Notes under the pieces: generated by a model
Told to the model about the DNA's origin: nothing
The model's input: only the letters and a program-made list of their open reading frames with translations
Databases searched by the model: none
In this document: piece by piece, positions 34,055 through 43,006 of the stretch
Layout of the letters: each line of letters starts with the position of its first letter
Numbering within the stretch: position 1 is the stretch's first letter
Program-made: the position numbers and the translations under genes
NCBI GenBank assembly: GCA_963702535.1
Contig: CAVPDG010000007.1
Coordinates: 351,005 to 415,004 of the forward strand
DNA: 64,000 nt
From: CAVPDG01 sp963702535
GTDB taxonomy: Bacteria; Chloroflexota; Anaerolineae; Anaerolineales; UBA4823
Reading direction: 5' to 3'

Positions 34055-35393
34055 TCAATCGATGGCGGTATAGCGCATCCCGGATAGCTCGCTCCAGGCT
34101 TCCAGGCTGGGGCTGATATGTCCCTGGATGAGAACGAAATGGTGCCCGTAGCCTTCATTGCCGATCTTCTCCAGGGCGTGGCGCAGGCTGAAGGGGAAGG
34201 CGATCTTAGCCCCGGAGCCGCCCAGCCCCATGGGGACGGGCAGCACCTCGCCGTGCATGGCGCACAGGCGCAGCTCGTAGCGTCCATTGACCAGGTTGGC
34301 GACCGTAACCGGACCCGGCTTCATGGTCGCCTGGATGGTGGGACCGTAAGCCCCAGGACCGGCGGTTTCACGGATGGGCTTCAGCCCCGGCTTGGCGGCG
34401 GGACTTGCCAGGCTGGTGGGCAGGTTGCCGCAGTGGTGGAAGATCGCCCAATTGGCGCTGTAATCGGCTTCGACGATATCGGTGTGGAAGGTCGCCGCGC
34501 CGGTGAGCGATCCCGGCGGCAGCCATGAGGATGGCGGAGGGGACATCGTCCTCGCACGGGGCGGGGATACCCTGGTCGTTGAGCAGGCAGAAGCCCAGGC
34601 AGGGTCCGCCGAGGTGGTCGTGAAAGCACTCCAGGGAGATGGACTGCAGATCGTTCTGGGCGACGAAATCCTTGAGCACGAGGTAGGAGCGCACGCCGTA
34701 GCGCCCGACCGGCTCGGGGAGATTCGCGGTATCGAAACGCGGCTTGAGCTCGCTCCAGGCTTGCTCGACGGCATCTTCCGGGACGGACTGCAGGTTACGG
34801 TTGTAGGTGGTGAGACCCAGGTTGACGATCTGCACGCCGAAGGCTTCGCGCAGGGCGAGCTCGTCGAAGATGACGTCCGACATGCCCTGGGCGCGCCAGC
34901 CCATCACGCCGATGCGCATGCCCTTCAGGCGCTGCTGGATGAAGGCTGCCTGGACATAGGGGACGACCGTCTCCCATACCTGGGGATCATCCAGGCGACC
35001 GGTGACGAAGCGGAAAGGAAGACCGAGCTCCTTGAAGGGGAAGACGGTCTGCTGCACCGAGACCAGCGCGCCCCAGGCTTCCAGGGTGGGCAAACCCCAC
35101 AGGACGGTGGGCAGGCGGAGCGCCTGCGCCAGGAGGGGCATGATGTGGTCGAGGGTGAAGTTGCCGGGGATGAGGCACAGGGCGTCGGGGCTGTGAGCGG
35201 CGAAGAAATCCCGGATGGCGGGGATATCGGCTTCGGATTCGAGCAGGATCGGGCAGGGGAGCACATCGATGGCGGGCGGGGCATGCTGCGGGAAGAGCGA
35301 AACCAGCTCCCGGGCGTAAGCCGCGCCGCTCTCGTGCGACCAGGTGGTGACGACGAGGGCAAGCAGGGGTTTGGAGCGAGTGGGTTTAGTCAT
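34055..35393 (-). CDS. L-fucose/L-arabinose isomerase-fold protein, frameshifted
   Basis: About 446 aa; frame breaks near 34525. N-terminal domains show the FucI-like alternating alpha/beta texture: LALVVTTWSHESGAAYARELV, RIGVMGWRAQGMSDVIFDE. The catalytic-domain features are SISLECFHDHLGGPCLGFCLLNDQGIPAPCEDDV (metal-ligand Glu and Asp) and, after the shift, ATFHTDIVEADYSANWAIFHHCGNLPTSL with a His pair as in isomerase family C-terminal domains. Specific sugar not predictable; neighbours suggest a sugar-like or inositol-like substrate. Confidence 0.75.
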
Positions 35394-35405
35394 AGAGTAC
35401 CTGTT

Positions 35406-35505
35406 GGACACGGATTTTCACGGATTAACACGGATAATCTGGAGAATATTTCTACTGAACTGGTTAATTGGTTTATCCGCCTTTTCCGTGTTGATCCGTG
35501 TCTAG
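35406..35505. repeat. Imperfect inverted repeat of ACACGGATTTTCACGGAT type
   Basis: Left arm GGACACGGATTTTCACGG plus ATTAACACGGATAA (35406-35437); right arm TTATCCGCCTTTTCCGTG plus TTGATCCGTGTCTAG (35473-35505). A dispersed-repeat signature lying between the UroD-like and isomerase-like genes; it may fold into a long hairpin in the operon mRNA. Confidence 0.65.
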
Positions 35506-36568
35506 AAACTAATCGGGTAGCGACCGTATTGGAGGACAGAGCGCGCATCATGGTTTTGAAGTTTTCCATGGGCACGTAGTTGGTGATGGAGTTGCAGGAG
35601 CCGAGCAGCAAACCGCCGCCGGGGGCGATGTGCTTGATCAGGAATTTCACATTCTCCTCCACCTCTTGCGGCGTGCCGCGCGTGAGCATGTAGCCCAGGT
35701 CGAGGTTGCCCATCAGCGCCAGCCGGTCGCCGTAGGCTTGCTTGACGGCGACGATATCCATCGACTTGGGCTCGATCGCCTGGAAGCAATCGATGCCGGA
35801 GGCGACCATATCGGGCAGCAGCGGGGTGGCGTCGCCGTCGGTGTGATAGATGAGCGGGCGATTGTGGGCGTGGCTGAGCTGCGCCAGGTCTACCAGCCAG
35901 GGGAAGAAGAGCTCGCGCAGCATCTTGTGCGAGATGATGGGACCGCTGGAATAGGCGATGTCATCCTGGAAGCAGACTGCTCCGACGCTCTCGAAAGTCA
36001 GGATGGTCTCCGCCTGCAAGATGCACTCCTCGCCGATGCGCCGGATAATGTCTTTCACCAGGGCGTAATCGTCGTGCAGGGCGACGCAGAAGTTCTCGAA
36101 GCCCATCAATTGCCAGGCGGCGGTGAAGATATGCCCGAAGGTGCAGATGACCTTCATGCCGGGGGGAAGGAACTCGTTGATCTTCACCAGGTTAGAATAG
36201 TCCAGGTCGGCGGCTTTGGGCCACGGAAAGCGCTCCACATCCTCCCAGGTCTTGACCACGCCGGACTGCTCGTCCACCCAGCCGCGCTCGTCGCGCCCGC
36301 CGGAGTAGATGTGGGCGGTGTCGCGGATGGGGGAGGTGATGTTGCCCTGGATCTGCGGCATGGACCACAGGTCGTTATCCAGGGCGACGAAGTCGAAGCC
36401 GGCGGTAAGCCAGAAATTCACTTCGTCTTTCAGGCTGCGCACCGGGAAACCCATATAGGCGTCGCGCACTTCCTGGTCGACCCAGATCTCGGCGGGCGGG
36501 ACGCGGTCGGGCTCCTGGCAGCGCAAGGCGGTCAAAACACGGTCGAAGTTGGGTGAGTTGGCGGGCAT
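35502..36568 (-). CDS. Uroporphyrinogen decarboxylase-family protein (methyltransferase-like), frameshifted at 3' end
   Basis: About 355 aa. The UroD fold is visible (FDRVLTALRCQEPDRVPPAEIW, FGHIFTAAWQLMGFENFCVALHDD, VCFQDDIAYSSGPIISHKMLRELFFPWL, ALMGNLDLGYMLTRGTPQEVEE, PGGGLLLGSCNSITNYVPMENFKTMM). The MtaA/CmuA zinc motif HxC is replaced by HTDGD. In the raw frame the protein runs on to 35390, but a shift near 35545 gives the normal family ending SVLQYGRYPISF at 35502. Relatives move methyl groups between corrinoid proteins and thiols; here it partners the MttB-like gene 24 nt upstream. Confidence 0.8.
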
Positions 36569-36592
36569 GGGATCCTCCTGGGACATTCAATA

Positions 36593-38058
36593 TCAGGCGG
36601 GGGTGAGGCGTCCCTCAACGGTTTGGACGCTGCGGCTGAGGATGCGCTCCAGCTCCTGGTCGGCGCCGGCGGGCAGCGGTGTGGGTCCGCCCTTGGCGAG
36701 CAGCGCCTCGACGCGTTCGTGGGCGAGGTCGACGACCGGGCGGGCGCCGCCCTCCACCCAGGTATCGATGGACTGGCGGCGGAAGAGGACGGGGAAGAAG
36801 AGCTCCTTGCGGAACCACTGGGCGGTGTGATCGTGGGTGAGGTAGTTGCCGCTGGGTCCCAATTCCTGGATGACATCCAGGGCGAGGGTCTCGTCGCTGA
36901 CCTGGATGCCGGCGAGGAAGCGCTTGATCATGTGCACCATCTCGTCGCAGATGAGCAGCATCTCGGGCGAGCCGTACAGCCCGCTGGCGAGGGTGCCCAG
37001 GCACTGGGTAAGGGTCAGACCGGACTGGGCGTTGGCGAACATGCCCATCATCGCCTGGGCGGAGGCTTCGGCGTCGGGCAGCTTGGCTTCCACGCCGCCG
37101 CCCAGCCCGAAGGTGGGCAGGTTGTAATGGCGACCCATCTGGGCGACGGCGGCGCGCCCGAGGGTCTGCTCGGCGCTGCCGTAGGTGCATTGGGCGGTGG
37201 ACATGTCCATCACCGCCACGTGGGGTCCGTAGACGACCTTGGCGCCGGGCTTGATGACCTGGGCAAAGACGATGCCGAAGAGGGCTTCGGCGTTGATCTG
37301 CGCCAGGGTGCCGGCGAGGGTGGCGGGGCTGGTGGCGCCCATCATGGGTCCGAGGCAGATGGTGACCGGCACGCCCGATTCGATGGCGTCGACCATGCCC
37401 TCGCTGAAGGTACCGATGCGCAGGGGGGAAATGCCGGTGTTGAAGAACATGACCGGCGGGCGGCGGCGGAATTCATCTTCGCCGCCACAGGCAGCCGCCG
37501 CCATCTCGATGAAGACCTGCGTGTGCCAGCGGTCGGGGCAGGAGTAGAGGATGGGCTTCTGCGTGTTGCGGATGAGGGCGTCGTACTCGTGGAGGAAGAT
37601 CTGCTCAGAGGGGTAATCGCGCGCCGAGCAGAGCGCCATGACGAAATCGATATGGCGGGCAGCCTGCCCGATGCGGGTGCAGGCGACCATATCCGCCTTG
37701 GTGGGCGAGCGTGGCTTGCCGAGGCTGTAATCCCAGATGAAGGGCTCGGAGGAGCCGCCGGAGCCGAAATAGACCGGACCCTGCTGCATGGATGCAGGTC
37801 GTACTGCGGGTCGCGCCCGTAGAAAGTGAAGGAGGAGGGGGCGGTCTGCAGGGCGGAGATGACGATCTCGGGGGGGATGCGGATGCGGCGCGATTCGCGG
37901 TCGACGATGGCGCCGCTGCGGGCGAAGATATCCAGGATCAGGTCGGACTCGCTGAAGACGCCGTAATTGGCGAGGATAGAAAGGGAAGCCGAGTGGATGC
38001 GCTCCACCGCGGCTTCGGAAAGGACGTTCAGCGTGCCACCTTGGGCGGCTGTTTTCAT
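36593..38058 (-). CDS. MttB-family (trimethylamine methyltransferase-like) protein, non-pyrrolysine, frameshifted
   Basis: About 488 aa; a frameshift near 37795 separates the N-terminal 85 residues (EAAVERIHSASLSILANYGVFSESD) from the rest (GPVYFGSGGSSEPFIWDYSLG onward). Family features: DFVMALCSARDYPSEQIFLHEYDALIRNTQKPI, PVTICLGPMMGATSPATLAGTLAQINAEALFGIVFAQVIKPGAKVVYGPHVAVMDMST, YGSAEQTLGRAAVAQMGRHYNLP. No in-frame TAG occurs, so it belongs to the large non-Pyl group, some of which demethylate glycine betaine or related quaternary amines to a corrinoid protein. GGAGG precedes the ATG at 38058. First gene of the operon under the FadR-type operator. No corrinoid protein is encoded nearby. Confidence 0.85.
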
Positions 38059-38078
38059 GGATTGGCCTCCAATTCGAA

Positions 38079-38118
38079 TTGGTAGTACCATACTACCAAA
38101 ATAGCCGTCGAGAGTCAA
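38079..38118 (-). promoter_or_regulatory. Operon promoter overlapping FadR-type operator
   Basis: On the minus strand TTGACT (38118-38113), 17 nt, TAGTAT (38095-38090). The 21-bp palindrome 38079-38099 (TTGGTAGT, ACCAT, ACTACCAA) contains two overlapping TGGTNNNACCA motifs, the classical FadR-subfamily GntR site, and covers the -10 box. The cognate regulator is probably the gene at 32468-33202. Confidence 0.75.
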
Positions 38119-38191
38119 GCGTCGTCAGGAAGAGAAGGGGGTGATTTTGCCGGTTGCGGTAGAATCCTTGAAACGACGGGAGGGTTTGGCC

Positions 38192-38275
38192 ATGACCACA
38201 GCAAGCGGAAACCACTATATCTTCGATGGGGATCGAATGGTGGATGCGGATATTTATATCGCGCTTTCCAAGTAG
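38192..38275 (+). CDS. Small 27-aa ORF, hypothetical
   Basis: MTTASGNHYIFDGDRMVDAD followed by IYIALSK and TAG. GGGAGGG lies 7 nt before the ATG, and a TAGAAT box 30 nt upstream could be a -10. No homology is recognised. It sits in the 460-nt gap before the CHAT gene; it could be a leader peptide, a fragment of a lost gene, or chance. Confidence 0.35.
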   Translation: MTTASGNHYIFDGDRMVDADIYIALSK

Positions 38276-38347
38276 TCGCAAATCTATAAGCTGTGTAAAC
38301 CAGGGATAATGCCGTTATTCCGGCATAAAATGCGTTTATCGATTAAA

Positions 38348-38375
38348 TTGACATTTTACAGATTTATGGAATAAT
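38348..38375 (+). promoter_or_regulatory. Promoter of the CHAT-protease gene pair
   Basis: TTGACA (38348-38353), 16 nt, AATAAT (38370-38375), in a markedly AT-rich stretch, giving a leader of about 140 nt before the CHAT start at 38522. Confidence 0.5.
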
Positions 38376-38521
38376 GTGTCTAGAAGGGGTCTCAAAAATT
38401 GTGTAAGGAGATGTTTTTGGGCAAGGTGGCTACCGAAAAACACCAGTCTCACCTATTTTGAGCTGAGTTAAATCAAAATCTGCTCGATTTTACGACAGAA
38501 TATTAAAAAAGAGAGTACCCG

Positions 38522-40924
38522 ATGAATGAATTACCGGTGCTCGAGTTCCGGATGCGTCGACGACAGGATGAGAAGGAGGGAACCTACGTCATCGACATGC
38601 ATTACACCCACCTGGGGAGTGTTAGCGACGTGGGTCAGTCCCAGCCGGTGGTCATGAAGCTAAGCGTAACCCAGCTCAACTTCCAGATTCAAAACTCACA
38701 AGTCTATTCCCAAACCCTGTCAGCGTGCTTTTTTGCAGATCCCCTTGTTTGGGATTTCATGGACAAAGCGCGCATCAGTGCGTTGGATAAACCGCTTCGT
38801 GTGCGCTTGTTTATCGATTCAAACGCGCCAGAGCTACAGACCTTGCATTGGGAGCTCCTGTGCAATCCTGAAGATGGTACGCCGTTGTTTTTGGGAGAAA
38901 ATCTATATTTTTCGCGCTACCTGGAAAGCGCTGATTGGCGACCTGTTCGCTTGCATCCCAAAGAAAGCCTCCGGGCTCTGGCAGTTGTATCCAATCCTTC
39001 AGACATCAGCGATTACCCGAAGTTGGAGAAAATTGATGTGGCCGGGGAGGTGGCTCGGGCCCGCGAAGGGCTGGGAGATATTCCGCTCACGATGCTTGGT
39101 GAGGATAAGCCAGCCAGCCTGGTAACAGTCATCGAATACTTGAGGGTAGAAAAGCCCGATATTCTCTACCTGGTCTGCCACGGTGCAATGAAGGGAGAAG
39201 ACAGCTATCTGTGGCTGCAAACTCCAAAGGGTACGGCTGCAGTGGTTTCTGGCAAAGAGATCGCGCAGCGCATATCCGAGTTAGCTGAGCCTCCTTTGCT
39301 CGTCATCCTGGCATCCTGCCAGAGTGCGGGTTTTGAGGATGCGCCAGATGTGCGCGTTGCTCTGGGTCAACGCCTTGCCCAGGCGGGAGTACCGGCAGTA
39401 GTTGCCATGCAGGGAAATATCAGCCTTCAGACCGTGGCTGATCTTATGCCTGTATTTTTCTCTGTACTCCAGGAAGATGGTCAGGTGGATCGCGCCATGA
39501 CTTTGGCGCGCGGCCACGTCAGGGGAAGACTGGATTATTGGATGCCGGTGTTGTTCACTCGCTTGGAGAATGCGACGATCTTTGCCGAGCCGCGTGTTCT
39601 AAAACCGGTCGAAGTGTGGAATTGGCGAGCATTGGTGTTGCTGGCGGTTATGATCTTGTTAGGCTCGACAGCTGTGATTGGCTATATGGCCTGGCCGCGC
39701 GAGCGCAATATTCGTCTTGAGGAGGAGTGCCAATTTTGCGTGGCGATAGCTGGCTTCCAGGTTCTCGGGGATAGCTCAGAGAAAAATCTTGGCAGATACG
39801 TCGCGTCTACGTTGAGTGGTCAACTGGAGCGCAATCTCCAAGAGATTGAAGCCGGTACGGAAAAACAGATCGGTATCTGGGGACCCAAGGATCGGGAAGC
39901 AGGTAGCCTGAAAGCCTCCAGCCTTGAGAAGTTGGACCTTGCTGCTGAGGAGCTCGCGAAGGATATTCACGCTGATGTCGTTGTGTACGGTCAGGTTGAA
40001 GTGCTTGGAGAAAAGTGGAAGGTGACGCCACGCTTTTATATCTCATCAGACTACGAATTCAGAGACCTGTTGGAGGTTACCGGTCAACACGATCTGGGCA
40101 CGCCTTTTGAGGTAACCGGAACGCCACGCTCTGTGCGAAGGGATTTTCTGGACAAGCGAAATATCCAGCGGGGAAAACTGCTGGCATCCATTGTTGTCGG
40201 AGAGTCATTGATTGTCACTGCTGATTATGACAAGGCATTGCAGGCGCTGGAGGCTGCCCAGAAAGAAGATATAACAAGCTGGCAGGATCCCGCCGCAGGG
40301 AAGTTGCTGTACATGTTGATGGGAAATGCCGCCAGCCGGATTTACCAGAGCAGCTTACAGGGAGAGATGCTCGACAGAGCCGAGTCATACTACTCCGAGG
40401 CAAAAAAGCTGGATCCAAACTACGCCCGCGTCTACCTTGGCTTGAGCAGTGTTTGCCACCAGCGCGCTCTTCAGACAAGTATTCTATCTGAAAATCCTGC
40501 CGATGTAGACACAGGTAAACTACAGGAGTGCATCGAGTATTTACAGCAAGCCCAGTCTAGGGTGACAACTCCCGACCTGGCTCATGTGCAAGAAAAGGTC
40601 GAGTATGGGTTGGGAGAGGAATATTTTGCTCAGGCATACTTCAAGGCTCTGGTCAGCGGTAATGAGGAGTCATTTGACCCGGCTATCCAGCAATTTACTA
40701 AGGTAATATCGGCATACGAAGGGGGCAAGGATGAAGTGAGGCAGGAACTGGCTGCTGAAGCCCACGCCCGCCTGGGGTTGATCTTCGAGCTTGTTGGAGA
40801 TTTTACGCAGGCAGCCCAACAATACCGGCAAGCATTGGAATTGAACCTGGACCAAGAACGGGCAGGTGTTTTCCAGGAAAGTCTGGATCGAGTGGAGGTG
40901 GAGAAAGCAACTCCAACCCAATAG
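38522..40924 (+). CDS. Membrane-anchored CHAT-domain caspase-like protein with TPR C-terminus
   Basis: 800 aa, intact. An N-terminal domain (1-160) is followed by a CHAT (caspase HetF associated with TPRs) domain with the catalytic dyad His220 in ILYLVCHGAMKGEDSYLWL and Cys266 in LLVILASCQSAGFED, and the closing GVPAVVAMQGNISLQTVADLMPVFF. One membrane segment at about 368-391 (ALVLLAVMILLGSTAVIGYMA). The C-terminal half has a small alpha/beta domain (CVAIAGFQVLG...GRYVASTLSGQLERNL) and tetratricopeptide-like repeats (LDRAESYYSEAKKLDPNYARVYLGL; FTQAAQQYRQALELNLDQ). GAGAG precedes the ATG. Probably a protease or scaffold in a signalling or defence role; it pairs with the secreted protein 53 nt downstream. 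Confidence 0.85.
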   Translation: MNELPVLEFRMRRRQDEKEGTYVIDMHYTHLGSVSDVGQSQPVVMKLSVTQLNFQIQNSQVYSQTLSACFFADPLVWDFMDKARISALDKPLRVRLFIDSNAPELQTLHWELLCNPEDGTPLFLGENLYFSRYLESADWRPVRLHPKESLRALAVVSNPSDISDYPKLEKIDVAGEVARAREGLGDIPLTMLGEDKPASLVTVIEYLRVEKPDILYLVCHGAMKGEDSYLWLQTPKGTAAVVSGKEIAQRISELAEPPLLVILASCQSAGFEDAPDVRVALGQRLAQAGVPAVVAMQGNISLQTVADLMPVFFSVLQEDGQVDRAMTLARGHVRGRLDYWMPVLFTRLENATIFAEPRVLKPVEVWNWRALVLLAVMILLGSTAVIGYMAWPRERNIRLEEECQFCVAIAGFQVLGDSSEKNLGRYVASTLSGQLERNLQEIEAGTEKQIGIWGPKDREAGSLKASSLEKLDLAAEELAKDIHADVVVYGQVEVLGEKWKVTPRFYISSDYEFRDLLEVTGQHDLGTPFEVTGTPRSVRRDFLDKRNIQRGKLLASIVVGESLIVTADYDKALQALEAAQKEDITSWQDPAAGKLLYMLMGNAASRIYQSSLQGEMLDRAESYYSEAKKLDPNYARVYLGLSSVCHQRALQTSILSENPADVDTGKLQECIEYLQQAQSRVTTPDLAHVQEKVEYGLGEEYFAQAYFKALVSGNEESFDPAIQQFTKVISAYEGGKDEVRQELAAEAHARLGLIFELVGDFTQAAQQYRQALELNLDQERAGVFQESLDRVEVEKATPTQ

Positions 40925-40977
40925 TTTTTTCGAAAAAAGAAAGGGAAATGTAAGGTTTCTCTGCGGGAGGAATTGAA

Positions 40978-42729
40978 ATGAACAAATATCGTCGGGTATT
41001 CTGGATCCTGATCCTGGTGGCAGGAGTGCTTTTAAGCATTTTATATTCAGCGCCATTCACTCGGGCAGCTACACCGACTCGCACCCCACTACGCACGCCA
41101 ACGCCTACTCCGGTAAAATTTAACCCAAATTCTGGTAGCTCCACTAAACCTCCAAATGTGATGAAAATGATCAACTGGGGCCGGGGAGGCGGTGGTGGTC
41201 CCGGTCTTGAGTGTGAAGGGACCACGACAGTGAGTTTCCCTTCTTTCTACGCCGATTCCAAGTTTAACCACAATTACGAGCTAATGGAAGATCCCGTCAT
41301 TGTGAGCTGCGGTTGGAAAGCCGGCGAAAAGGTGCGAGTGACGATCAAGTATCCCAATAACAGGACTGCAACGCAGACGTACACAGCTATAGGGGATGGC
41401 AATGGATTCGTCATCTCTTCTTTTCGGCCCTCGTTGGATGATCCAACAGGTACTTTTCAATATACATTCCAGGGGAATACGGCAAAACTGACGGGGTCGA
41501 TTAAATTCATCACCCCCAAAGGTGCGCATATGTACTGGCTGGGAGATAGCCGTATACTGCTGTATGGCTTTGCCCCAAACGAGAGAGTAACCCTGGTTGC
41601 TTACGGTGATGACAACAATTTTCTGCGATGGATGGAAGTTCAGGTGGGAAAAGATGGCAGACTGATGCTATCGACAGATTATCCGAATGGCGCGGTGATC
41701 CTGGCGAGGGGTGCAAAAAGCGTTCAAGACCTGGCGGTTGAAGTGAGGCAGGGAGAAGTGATGGTAGCAACGGAGATGTGCTTACGCACGAAGCCTACCC
41801 GGTTCCGGTCAGGTCAGGACACAGATGCGAGTATTGTTGGTGGAATTAAGATTTACGAAGAGCCGGACAGTAGATCCAAGCTGGTACGAAAAATGCAAAA
41901 TCAAGCCAGGCTAGTCGTTTCTGGATATCCGATCTGTGCGGAGGGTATGCGCTGGTGGCAGGTGACATCTAACAAAGGGTTTGGCGGATATGCGCCTGAG
42001 GCGGATGCAAACAGTTACTATTTACAGCCTGTGATGGGCCAGGGATACAATACCCTGTTCTATGACGATTTTAACGGGCCTAGCCTGGGTAACAATTACC
42101 TGGGGTGGTTGCCAGAGGCAAAATACCGGTACCGTGATGATGCAGTGGCTTATTTCGAGGGACCCTCGGATTTTTATTTCGATAACCTGGACGGAAACAC
42201 TGTGATTCGCATGCAAAATTGGCTTGAAGACCAGCAGCGCCGGGGGTGGAGTGTTTCCGGTGACTCCAGCTATCTTATGGTGATTGGAGAATTCTGGGTG
42301 GAGGCACAATTTAACACGATGGTGCAATCCTCACAGACCGGGATCGATCAACTGATTGAACTGTGGATTTTTGATTCTAATGATTCAACCCGTTACGATA
42401 TGGTATCTGTAGCCAGTGATGGTTACGGGGCAAATCGATTTATTACGGCAGAGAGCAGTATAAGCGGCAGCGGTGGTGAGAAGCCCTTCAACTTTGCAGA
42501 TAACACATGGTACCGGCTCATGCTCAGCGGATCGCCCGGGGGAAACATTTATGCAACGGTATGGGATGTGAATGGCACACAAATGCTTGCGAGTGTCGAT
42601 TTGGGGCATCGGATCACGGATTATCCCTTTGGATTTTCAATTGGCATCTCGCAATCAGTGGGTTTTCCGGGCGGTCGCTATCCAACAGATGTAGCAATCG
42701 ATTGGCTGCGGGTATTATCGGAGAGGTGA
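40978..42729 (+). CDS. Secreted multidomain protein paired with the CHAT gene
   Basis: 583 aa. A Sec signal (KYRRVFWILILVAGVLLSIL) is followed by a Thr/Pro linker (TPTRTPLRTPTPTPVKF) and a Gly-rich patch (WGRGGGGGPG), then a beta-rich region, an SH3b-like module (about 270-345: EPDSRSKLVRKMQNQARLVV, WWQVTSNKGFGGYAPEADAN) and a C-terminal jelly-roll/concanavalin-like domain (FYDDFNGPSLGNNYLGW... TWYRLMLSGSPGGNIYATVWD). GGGAGGAATTGAA precedes the ATG. It is co-oriented with and 53 nt after the CHAT gene, sharing its lower GC. A CHAT substrate or cell-envelope sensor is a guess from context only. Confidence 0.75.
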   Translation: MNKYRRVFWILILVAGVLLSILYSAPFTRAATPTRTPLRTPTPTPVKFNPNSGSSTKPPNVMKMINWGRGGGGGPGLECEGTTTVSFPSFYADSKFNHNYELMEDPVIVSCGWKAGEKVRVTIKYPNNRTATQTYTAIGDGNGFVISSFRPSLDDPTGTFQYTFQGNTAKLTGSIKFITPKGAHMYWLGDSRILLYGFAPNERVTLVAYGDDNNFLRWMEVQVGKDGRLMLSTDYPNGAVILARGAKSVQDLAVEVRQGEVMVATEMCLRTKPTRFRSGQDTDASIVGGIKIYEEPDSRSKLVRKMQNQARLVVSGYPICAEGMRWWQVTSNKGFGGYAPEADANSYYLQPVMGQGYNTLFYDDFNGPSLGNNYLGWLPEAKYRYRDDAVAYFEGPSDFYFDNLDGNTVIRMQNWLEDQQRRGWSVSGDSSYLMVIGEFWVEAQFNTMVQSSQTGIDQLIELWIFDSNDSTRYDMVSVASDGYGANRFITAESSISGSGGEKPFNFADNTWYRLMLSGSPGGNIYATVWDVNGTQMLASVDLGHRITDYPFGFSIGISQSVGFPGGRYPTDVAIDWLRVLSER

Positions 42730-42755
42730 TGGTGGAGTAGCGTAACTCTATAGGC

Positions 42756-42830
42756 TTTCCCATACATAAGCGATCTCGCCACACGGCAGGTCCGGGCAGC
42801 CAGTGCTGCAGCTGCTTTGAGACAGCGCAG
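42756..42830 (-). pseudogene. Remnant of a PfkB-type kinase C-terminus
   Basis: Minus strand reads CLKAAAALAARTCRVARSLMYG, close to CLETAATFAAQTCRVAGSFGYG at the end of the PfkB kinase at 44456-45279. Upstream of this segment the similarity fades into stops and other frames, so only a fragment is left. It lies just past the second MttB gene, suggesting an old duplication of kinase-MttB order. Confidence 0.4.
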
Positions 42831-43006
42831 GGTGAACGAAGCGGAATTCCTCCTGGAGGCGAGGCGGGGTGTGCGCGATCACCACCCGGGATATGACGAT
42901 GCACAAATTCGGGATACAACCCGCTTGAACCAGAGACCGCTTGTGCTGAGCGAGGATTTCCAGGATGGGCAAATGCTGGAGGGGTGTGGCGTAAAAGTCG
43001 ACATCG

